From: an uncultured Clostridia bacterium
GTDB taxonomy: Bacteria; Bacillota; Clostridia; RUG12999
Assembly: GCA_938005345.1 (NCBI GenBank)
Contig: CALLNG010000158.1
Coordinates: 1 to 7,692, forward strand
Length of the DNA stretch: 7,692 bases
Reading direction: 5' to 3'
The position numbers and the translations under genes are program-made. The notes beneath the pieces were generated by a model. The model did no database searches. It saw only the letters and a list, made by a program, of their open reading frames with translations, and was not told the origin of the DNA. Below, one piece after another: positions 1 through 5,190 of the stretch (position 1 is the stretch's first letter; each line of letters starts with the position of its first letter).

Positions 1-913
1 TATTTGCCATGTTTGCAATCATATCATGCTCTCCCTCCAGCAAGGCTTGCAGCTGCTGCGCATCCCGCCGCCCTTTTTCTTCTGCGCACGTTTCACAGGC
101 CGCACTTTCCAGCTCTGTTGCCACGCTCACCAGCACGGCAAACTTTTCTTCTGCCTGCTCCAGATTGATGACAATACGTCTATCCTGCTGCTCTGCTTTT
201 CCTACCGCATGCAGTAGGTGCACAGAGGCACAAAAGCGAAACGGTTCGTCCTCCGGCGCCTCCTCCCAGCCAAAGGACTGCGAGACGGAGAACTCGCTGC
301 CTTCCTGTTGTAATAGCTTTGGATGCATGTCGCGCATCTGCCGGCCTTGCGGCACTTCCAACACGATTTGCTGTGCTAACCCTTTCTGCGTCTGCTCAAC
401 CTGGCAAAGCAAGGTGTCGGTCCCCTGCAATATTTTGACAACAGCGGACACCGCCTGCGTCCCATGGCCCAACCGGTAAGATACCTCCGCCTGTTCCACC
501 GATAGCTGCATTTCCGGTTCCCACTCCTGTGTCTGCGGTGCAAAACGGATTTGTAAATTTCCCACTGCTGGAAGTGCAGTCCCCTGGGCAACATGTACGC
601 GTTGCCCTTCCTTTGGCGGATACAGCACCTTTTGATAAGCCTCCAGTACGCTTTCTTTTTGCAGCGCTTTCTCCGCCCGTTGCACATATTCTTGTTTTGT
701 GCTGCCACCTGGCGCGTGAAAATGCGCCGTTTGCCGCTGTGCAGTGCGGCTATACTCTGGATGTCCGCTGTAATATACGTCATAATGGTTCATTGCCAGG
801 CACAGGTGCTGCCGCTCTAAATAAGCCATAACACCAAAGGTCCCGTTTCCGATTGGCAGCGCTTCTGTCCAGTGTACTTTCGTTCGTTCATAGCGAATTC
901 CATGTTGCTCCAT
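1..913 (-). CDS. GH95-like glycoside hydrolase, N-terminal part (partial, runs off window)
   Basis: The frame is open from an ATG at 913 to the window edge, giving 304 residues with no stop. I chose this ATG because AGGAGG (927-922) lies 8 nt upstream; an ATG at 917 is out of frame and too close. Residues 15-31 (W15, A18-L19-P20, G22-N23-G24, G27, M29, Y31) match the W..ALPxGNGxxGxM signature that opens the beta-sandwich domain of GH95 enzymes. N42 and S49-G50 resemble the next conserved block (LN..T.W.GG), and V117-G118-N119-L120 followed by R123-F124 resembles the G.L.I.F strand. No signal peptide or membrane segment is present, so the protein should be cytoplasmic. GH95 enzymes are inverting alpha-L-fucosidases or alpha-L-galactosidases whose catalytic residues sit in the later (alpha/alpha)6 barrel, which is outside the window. 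Fold assignment is fairly secure; substrate is not. A related family with the same N-terminal domain is possible. Confidence 0.75.
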   Translation of the reverse strand, partial: MEQHGIRYERTKVHWTEALPIGNGTFGVMAYLERQHLCLAMNHYDVYYSGHPEYSRTAQRQTAHFHAPGGSTKQEYVQRAEKALQKESVLEAYQKVLYPPKEGQRVHVAQGTALPAVGNLQIRFAPQTQEWEPEMQLSVEQAEVSYRLGHGTQAVSAVVKILQGTDTLLCQVEQTQKGLAQQIVLEVPQGRQMRDMHPKLLQQEGSEFSVSQSFGWEEAPEDEPFRFCASVHLLHAVGKAEQQDRRIVINLEQAEEKFAVLVSVATELESAACETCAEEKGRRDAQQLQALLEGEHDMIANMAN

Positions 914-921
914 ACATGATT

Positions 922-927
922 CCTCCT
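922..927 (-). promoter_or_regulatory. Ribosome binding site of the GH95-like gene
   Basis: On the minus strand this reads AGGAGG, a perfect Shine-Dalgarno core. It lies 8 nt before the ATG at 913 and only 4 nt before an out-of-frame ATG at 917, which settles the start codon. Confidence 0.85.
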
Positions 928-937
928 GATGTTTGCC

Positions 938-952
938 TGTTTTCGCTTTAAC
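938..952. promoter_or_regulatory. Candidate catabolite-responsive element (cre-like)
   Basis: The minus strand reads GTTAAAGCGAAAACA. Against the CcpA consensus WTGNAANCGNWNNCW it differs at two defined positions. It lies between the predicted transcription start (about 965) and the ribosome binding site, where a bound CcpA could act as a roadblock. The match is imperfect and the assignment is an inference from consensus and position only. Confidence 0.3.
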
Positions 953-970
953 TAAGCAATATTCTTATCC

Positions 971-999
971 ATTATACACGATTCCCTCTAAAAAGAAAA
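971..999 (-). promoter_or_regulatory. Probable sigma-A promoter of the GH95-like gene
   Basis: A perfect -10 hexamer TATAAT lies at 976-971 on the minus strand. Seventeen bases upstream (999-994) is only TTTTCT, a poor -35, inside a T-rich stretch. The element sits between the transporter-operon terminator and the GH95-like gene, giving a leader of about 50 nt. The weak -35 suggests that an activator is needed or that expression is low. Confidence 0.6.
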
Positions 1000-1020
1000 G
1001 GGTTCCCGTTGCACTTTCCA

Positions 1021-1062
1021 AAAAAAATTCAAAAGGGCAGGCCAATACAGACCTGCCCTTTT
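1021..1062 (-). terminator. Intrinsic terminator of the transporter operon
   Basis: The arms at 1031-1041 (AAAAGGGCAGG) and 1052-1062 pair perfectly over 11 bp around a 10-nt loop. Reading on the minus strand, the stem is followed by TTTTGAATTTTTTT (1034-1021). It lies about 40 nt after the stop of the second permease gene. The plus strand also has a short T tract after the stem, so it may work weakly in both directions, although no plus-strand gene is seen. Confidence 0.88.
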
Positions 1063-1104
1063 ATTCCTTGTTTCTCGGCAGTACTACCGCCATTGGCGTA
1101 TATA

Positions 1105-1983
1105 TTATCCTTTCACTGCACCAATCATAACGCCCTTGGTGAAATATTTTTGCAGGAATGGATACACAAGCAAAATTGGAACTGTGGAGACCATGATAGT
1201 GGAATATTTGATAATTTCGCTCAATGCCTGCTGATCCGCGGTTCTGGTCGCCATCACCATATCGTCCTGCTGGTTGTCAATCAGAATTTGGCGCAAGTAA
1301 AGCTGCAGCGGGTACAAATCCTGGTCGCGCAGATATATCATTTCCTGGAACCAAGAATTCCAGTGCTGTACGGCATAGTACAAAATGATAACGGCAATGG
1401 TTGGCATAGCCAGCGGAAAAATAATCTTAACCATGATGCGGAAGGGGCTCGCTCCGTCTATTTTCGCTGCCTCCTCCAAACTGACCGGCACGCCGGCAAA
1501 TCCTGTACGCAAAATAATCAAGTTAAAGGTGCTAATTGCCGTTGGTAAAATTGGCGCCCAGCGGGTATCCACCAATCCCATGTTGTTTACCAGCAAGTAG
1601 GTCGGAATCAGTCCTCCCTGGAAATACATAGTGAAAATAATGAGCAGCATAATGATTTTATTCCAATATAATCCTGGGCGGGAAACCACATAGGCCAAAG
1701 AAATAGTAAACGCCATGTTCACTACGGTTCCTACTATTACATAAAAGAGCGTGTTTCCATAGCCCGTCCAAATTTCCGGCTTTTCCAGCACCACTTTATA
1801 AGCCTCCAGCGAGTAGCCGGTCGGCCACAGCAAAATCCCGGTATGTTTCGCAAACTCCGTGGGGTTCGAGAAGGAGGCGAATACCACATATAAAAGCGGA
1901 TACAAGGTAACCAAAGCCAGCAGTGTCAAAGCCGCCGTATTAATCACAGTAAAGGTGCGCTGTCCAAGCGTCCGTCTAATCAT
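1105..1983 (-). CDS. Carbohydrate ABC transporter permease, LplC/YtcP type (CUT1 family)
   Basis: This 292-residue inner-membrane protein has the normal length for the second permease of an LplABC-type sugar importer. Residues 11-36 form the first membrane helix, and more hydrophobic segments lie near 77-100, 108-131, 140-162, 182-205 and 260-278. The cytoplasmic EAA loop that docks on the ATPase is clear at 170-191 (E171-A172-A173, D176-G177-A178, P190). The C-terminus ends in KGVMIGAVKG, typical of LplC/YtcP proteins. The ATG at 1983 is preceded by AAAGGAGG. It starts 18 bp after the stop of the first permease, so the two are cotranscribed and should form the transmembrane heterodimer. A terminator follows directly, making this the last gene of the operon. 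The family is secure; the sugar carried cannot be read from the permease. Confidence 0.95.
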   Translation of the reverse strand: MIRRTLGQRTFTVINTAALTLLALVTLYPLLYVVFASFSNPTEFAKHTGILLWPTGYSLEAYKVVLEKPEIWTGYGNTLFYVIVGTVVNMAFTISLAYVVSRPGLYWNKIIMLLIIFTMYFQGGLIPTYLLVNNMGLVDTRWAPILPTAISTFNLIILRTGFAGVPVSLEEAAKIDGASPFRIMVKIIFPLAMPTIAVIILYYAVQHWNSWFQEMIYLRDQDLYPLQLYLRQILIDNQQDDMVMATRTADQQALSEIIKYSTIMVSTVPILLVYPFLQKYFTKGVMIGAVKG

Positions 1984-2001
1984 ATTCTTTTTCCTCCTTT
2001 C

Positions 2002-2970
2002 TTACCACAAGCTGTTGTCGCTGAATTTGCGGCTAAAGTAGTTTGCAGCATATACCAGTACACAGTTAATCGCAGAGTTGAATAACCCAACTGCTGCCGA
2101 AAAACTATAATCAGAATCAATTAACCCTTTGCGATAGATATAGGATGAAATAATGTCCGCTGTGTCATAGGTAACCGGATTGTACAGCAAAATGACTTTG
2201 TCCGCGCCCAAGCTCATGATGCTTCCGATACGCAGAATCAGCATAATCACAATCGTAGACGCTATTCCCGGCAGCGTGACGGCAAAAAGCTGGCGCCATT
2301 TCCCCGCACCGTCAATTTCCGCCGCTTCGTATAGTTCCATATCTAGTCCTGCCATCGCAGCCAGATAAATAATACTATCCCATCCTATTTTTTGCCAAAT
2401 ATCTGAAATGACATAAATAGGCCTAAACATACTAGGGTCTTGCAGCAGGTTGCCATGGTCGGCACCCGTCACTAAATTTACAAATTCCGTAATAAACCCG
2501 CGGTTGTTGGTAAAATCTACAATCATACCACAGATAACTACGAGAGAAATAAAGTGCGGCAGATAAGTGATGGTCTGAACCGTTTTCTTAAACCACATGC
2601 AGCGCACTTCGTTGAGCATCAGCGCCAAAATAATGGGCGTTGGAAATGTAAAGATAATCAGCAGTACGTTTAAAATAATGGTGTTAAAAAAGATGCGGTT
2701 AAACGTAGGGCTCGTGAAAAATTCTATAAATTGTTCCAGTCCCACCCATTGGCTTCCTAAAATTCCGCCAGCCGGTGAATAATCCTTGAATGCGATGATA
2801 ATGCCGTACATGGGCCCGTACATAAAAATGATATAAAACAACAGCCCCGGGATAGCCAGCAAATAGGTTGCCCAGTTTTTCCGCATGTCCCGCGCTACCT
2901 TGTCACGCCAGCCAGCAAATCCGCGTTTTTCCAACAGTGCGGCGCTGCCGCTTTGTGTTCTAATTTCCAT
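2002..2970 (-). CDS. Carbohydrate ABC transporter permease, LplB type (CUT1 family)
   Basis: This 322-residue protein is the first membrane subunit of the importer. A basic cytoplasmic N-terminus of about 33 residues leads into the first helix (34-61), which carries the FMYGPMYGIIIAFKDY stretch typical of LplB. Other hydrophobic segments are near 93-118, 132-152, 195-209, 233-252 and 293-311. The EAA docking loop is at 215-234 (E215-A216-A217, D220-G221-A222, P234). The start at 2970 is supported by AGAAGGAG, with 9 nt from GGAG to the ATG. It is separated from the upstream binding-protein gene by a 202-bp structured gap but lacks an evident promoter of its own, so I place it in the same operon. 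The next permease follows after 18 bp. The family is secure; the substrate is unknown. Confidence 0.95.
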   Translation of the reverse strand: MEIRTQSGSAALLEKRGFAGWRDKVARDMRKNWATYLLAIPGLLFYIIFMYGPMYGIIIAFKDYSPAGGILGSQWVGLEQFIEFFTSPTFNRIFFNTIILNVLLIIFTFPTPIILALMLNEVRCMWFKKTVQTITYLPHFISLVVICGMIVDFTNNRGFITEFVNLVTGADHGNLLQDPSMFRPIYVISDIWQKIGWDSIIYLAAMAGLDMELYEAAEIDGAGKWRQLFAVTLPGIASTIVIMLILRIGSIMSLGADKVILLYNPVTYDTADIISSYIYRKGLIDSDYSFSAAVGLFNSAINCVLVYAANYFSRKFSDNSLW

Positions 2971-3172
2971 GCAACTTCACTCCTTCTCTTACATTTTTTG
3001 CGGCAAGAGGCTTCCAGACCGGATCTCCCATGGAGATAATGCCCGAGATACCCTGGTAAAATCCCTGCTGGGGCTCCGCTTTCCAAAAGCGCCAGCGTGC
3101 CGCTTTTATTTGTGCTGTTACAGACTTCGAGCCTATATACAGATGCATATAGGCTCGAATCAGTACCAGTTC
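2971..3172 (-). other. Structured 202-bp intercistronic region between binding protein and permeases
   Basis: No convincing gene lies here. Short open frames exist (for example 2960-3148) but have no ribosome binding site and overlap the permease gene. The region contains a 13-bp perfect hairpin (3126-3159) and two mutually exclusive short helices: 3085-3091 with 3101-3107, or 3086-3091 with 3077-3082. A 6-bp hairpin (3023-3028 with 3032-3037) lies closer to the permease start. None is followed by a U tract on the minus strand, so a classical terminator is unlikely. The likely role, by analogy with malE-malF, is to let the binding protein be made in excess over the permeases. Confidence 0.5.
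3126..3159 (-). other. Perfect 13-bp inverted repeat after the binding-protein gene (mRNA hairpin)
   Basis: TTCGAGCCTATAT at 3126-3138 pairs without mismatch with 3147-3159 around an 8-nt loop. It begins 13 nt after the binding-protein stop codon (TAG, 3175-3173). On the minus strand it is followed by GTCTGTAAC, with no T run, so it is more likely a 3' stabiliser or RNA-processing hairpin than an intrinsic terminator. A protein operator is a less likely reading. Confidence 0.65.
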
Positions 3173-4786
3173 CTATTGGTTCATCTGTCTGTCATACGCA
3201 TCCTGGCGGATTTTGATAACTTCTTCGATACCCATGCTTTTTAGTGTCTCAATAAATTGGTCGAAATTGCTCAGCGGCTCTGTACCAATAATGAATTTAC
3301 CCGTCATCTCACTCACATAAGATTCAATATCGGAATCCTTACTGGATTTCTGGTCGACTTCTTCTACCGTATATTTCAGCGCCGGCAGCAAGTGGGATTT
3401 GTCTGCATCCAATGCATATTGAACAGACTCTTCCTTCACTTGTTTCAAATTGTCTGGCAAATTGGATTCCAGACCCTGCGCTGCTGCATATTGAATGATG
3501 CCGCTGAACCCGGTGTTAGTCATGTATTTACAAATTGCTTCATACGGCGTTTTTCCTTCCGGATTGTTCAAAATCAAATCGGTGAACTGTTTGGTACCGT
3601 CTTCGTTTACCGTGTAGGTTTCGCCTTCAAAGCCCCAGTTCATCAAATCAGAAGCTTCATCGCTGTACAGATAGTCAAAATAACGGACCGCTTCCACCAC
3701 GTTTTTACAAGACTTGGTTATCATTGCACCATCACCGCGCATAGTTTGAATGATGGCGTTGTTCGGATAGTAGTTTTTCCCGCCGTTCCACGTCGGATAA
3801 GGCGCCGCCACCAGTTTTACATTTTCATTGAGCTGCATATATTTAGGCATGGAGTTGTTGTTGTCAATATAAAACGCACCCGCCTGGTCGTTAAGAACCA
3901 GAGAATCCAACTCTTTGCTATTGGTATTCAGGAAATTTTCATTGATGAGCTTTTCCGTGTACCATTTGTTCATGGTGGTCAGATATTCTTTGAAATTCGG
4001 GCTCAGCGCAGAATGCGTTACTTTACCAGCTTCTGCATCATAGTAGTAGTCGTATTTGCTAAAGCCGTACGCACTTGTAAAGGCTTCCTTGAACATCCAG
4101 TTCAAGCTGCTAAACGGCACTTCATCTTGCTGTCCGTTACCGTTTAAGTCCGTATCACGGAATTTGGTCAGCACCGTATACCATTCATCAATGGTGGTCG
4201 GCACGTCTTCGCCCACTTTGTCCAGCCAGTCCTGGCGTATAAAATACCCGTCATAGCAAAGGAATTTCTGGTCGTCCACCAGTTTTGGGAACATAAGAAT
4301 TTCCCCGTTCACCATCAACAGCTGTTCTTTCATTTCTGGTTTTTCTTCAAATACTTTGCGTAGGTTGGGTGCCAGTTTCTCTATGTACGGAGCCAAATCC
4401 AGGCATACGCCGTTTTGCAGCTGTTTCATTCCAGTGTCCATCCACGCGCTGTAGATGATGTCCGGATAATCGTTGGACGCCAGCACAATGTTAAGCTGTT
4501 CTTTTGCCGCGCCGGTCGGATGCGAGAAATCCAGTTTGATTCCCGTCCGTTTTTCTAGTTCCTGAAAGGCCAACATGTCGGAATAGTTTTTTACATATCC
4601 CTGCGATTTGTTTTCCATCCAGATAGTCAAGGTCAATGGTTTTTCTGTGATAGGCAGTGTATTTTCATTCAGCACTTCCAAAGAATTCACATCCACCTGC
4701 GCCGTCTGTTCTTTGCCGCAGCCTGCCAGCAAGCCCGCAGCTAACGTCAGCGCCAATGCGCCGCACAGCACTCTTTTTGCTTTCAT
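3173..4786 (-). CDS. Extracellular solute-binding lipoprotein of sugar ABC transporter (LplA/YtcQ-like)
   Basis: This 537-residue protein is the ligand-capturing subunit. Residues 1-22 are a lipoprotein signal peptide: basic KAKR, a hydrophobic core, then lipobox L20-A21-G22 with C23 as the lipidated cysteine, so it is anchored on the outer face of the membrane. The mature protein has family 1 solute-binding features (LTLTIWMENK near 51-60; D-Y-P-D-I-I near 106-111). Its length matches the large LplA/YtcQ group rather than the 400-residue maltose-type proteins. Residues 211-222 (D211, D213, N215, G216, N217, E222) form an EF-hand-like loop that probably binds calcium, often present in this group. 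The ATG at 4786 follows AAAGGGG with 8 nt between. It is the first gene of the operon, behind its own promoter and a leader of about 155 nt. The ligand is probably an oligosaccharide; its identity is not visible. Confidence 0.95.
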   Translation of the reverse strand: MKAKRVLCGALALTLAAGLLAGCGKEQTAQVDVNSLEVLNENTLPITEKPLTLTIWMENKSQGYVKNYSDMLAFQELEKRTGIKLDFSHPTGAAKEQLNIVLASNDYPDIIYSAWMDTGMKQLQNGVCLDLAPYIEKLAPNLRKVFEEKPEMKEQLLMVNGEILMFPKLVDDQKFLCYDGYFIRQDWLDKVGEDVPTTIDEWYTVLTKFRDTDLNGNGQQDEVPFSSLNWMFKEAFTSAYGFSKYDYYYDAEAGKVTHSALSPNFKEYLTTMNKWYTEKLINENFLNTNSKELDSLVLNDQAGAFYIDNNNSMPKYMQLNENVKLVAAPYPTWNGGKNYYPNNAIIQTMRGDGAMITKSCKNVVEAVRYFDYLYSDEASDLMNWGFEGETYTVNEDGTKQFTDLILNNPEGKTPYEAICKYMTNTGFSGIIQYAAAQGLESNLPDNLKQVKEESVQYALDADKSHLLPALKYTVEEVDQKSSKDSDIESYVSEMTGKFIIGTEPLSNFDQFIETLKSMGIEEVIKIRQDAYDRQMNQ

Positions 4787-4942
4787 AATTGTTTCCCCTT
4801 TCTCTACTAAAATCTGCTCATCTTTTCATTTTGCATGGAATCCGGTTTCTGTTCCCTGCCAAACGACCGGGCAGGATTTATTTTGTCTCTGTCCACCGCT
4901 TCGCATGAAACGCGCAGCGGATACTATACTGTTTTCCATTGC
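4787..4942 (-). other. Leader (5' UTR) of the transporter operon with two hairpins
   Basis: From the predicted start near 4942 to the binding-protein ATG the transcript has about 155 untranslated nucleotides. Two GC-rich hairpins are visible. The first is 4896-4904 with 4912-4920 (8 pairs, one mismatch, 7-nt loop). The second is 4855-4860 with 4870-4875 (6 pairs, 9-nt loop). Neither is followed by a U run, so they are not terminators. I recognise no known riboswitch class. The ribosome binding site AAAGGGG is at 4801-4795. Confidence 0.5.
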
Positions 4943-4948
4943 GGGTTC

Positions 4949-4978
4949 ATTTTAGCATAGTTTTTGATTCAAAAGCAA
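4949..4978 (-). promoter_or_regulatory. Probable sigma-A promoter of the transporter operon
   Basis: On the minus strand -35 TTGCTT (4978-4973) and -10 TAAAAT (4954-4949) are separated by 18 bp. The predicted start is near 4942. The -35 and spacing are both suboptimal, as expected of an activator-dependent promoter. The -35 hexamer forms the end of the promoter-proximal copy of the direct repeat described next. Confidence 0.6.
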
Positions 4979-5008
4979 TATGCAATTTTCAGAAGCGATA
5001 TGCAATTT
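4973..5008 (-). promoter_or_regulatory. Tandem direct-repeat operator, likely site of the adjacent AraC-type regulator
   Basis: Two copies of a 16-bp element, AAATTGCATATYGCTT on the minus strand, lie at 5008-4993 and 4988-4973. They match at 15 of 16 positions and start exactly 20 bp apart. AraC-family proteins carry two helix-turn-helix motifs and usually bind as two monomers to direct repeats about two helical turns apart. The proximal copy overlaps the -35 hexamer, the arrangement used for activation by contact with sigma. The regulator gene lies directly upstream. Repeat and geometry are seen; the identity of the binding protein is inferred. Confidence 0.65.
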
Positions 5009-5075
5009 ACGGTTTTTTCTATCAAACATTCCTCTTATTCCCATCAAAATTTGATACTTTTTCTAGAAAAACCGT
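5009..5075. repeat. Nested palindromes upstream of the transporter operator
   Basis: The outer inverted repeat ACGGTTTTT (5009-5017) and AAAAACCGT (5067-5075) encloses two local palindromes: ATCAAAATTTGAT (5043-5055, symmetric about its central A) and TTTTTCTAGAAAAA (5058-5071, perfect over 14 bp). The block lies between the direct-repeat operator and the regulator terminator, so it is not expected to be transcribed from either neighbouring promoter. It may be an additional operator or curved AT-rich DNA upstream of the promoter. Confidence 0.4.
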
Positions 5076-5136
5076 ACATTTCTTTATTTTTTCCGGATGC
5101 TCTATTTTGCAAATTGCCTATTTTTGAGATCGAAGC

Positions 5137-5172
5137 AAAAAAATACCCCATACCGCGGCAAGCGGCACAGGG
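5137..5172 (-). terminator. Intrinsic terminator of the regulator gene
   Basis: On the minus strand, CCCTGTGCCGC (5172-5162) pairs with GCGGTATGGGG (5156-5146) over 11 positions, counting three G-U pairs, around a 5-nt loop. It is followed by TATTTTTTT (5145-5137). It begins 19 nt after the regulator stop codon and separates the regulator transcript from the transporter promoter region. Confidence 0.85.
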
Positions 5173-5190
5173 CCTGTCTATTTTTGGTGC

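Noticed and set aside
9..479. A 156-codon plus-strand frame
   Set aside because: It is antisense to the GH95-like gene, is Ser/Cys-rich, and has no recognisable motif.
376..783. A 135-codon minus-strand frame inside the GH95-like gene
   Set aside because: It is out of frame with the longer frame that carries the GH95 signature, and is very rich in Arg and Cys, as expected of a shifted shadow.
2960..3148. A possible small protein of 62 residues between binding protein and permease
   Set aside because: No ribosome binding site precedes its ATG, it starts within the hairpin, and it overlaps the permease start.
3257..4147. A 296-codon open frame on the plus strand
   Set aside because: It lies wholly opposite the binding-protein gene, has low-complexity hydrophobic/aromatic composition typical of antisense frames, and shows no family signature.
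4905..4918. A cre-like string ATGAAACGCGCAGC in the transporter leader
   Set aside because: It is one base short between the AA and CG positions of the CcpA consensus and is better explained as a hairpin loop and arm.
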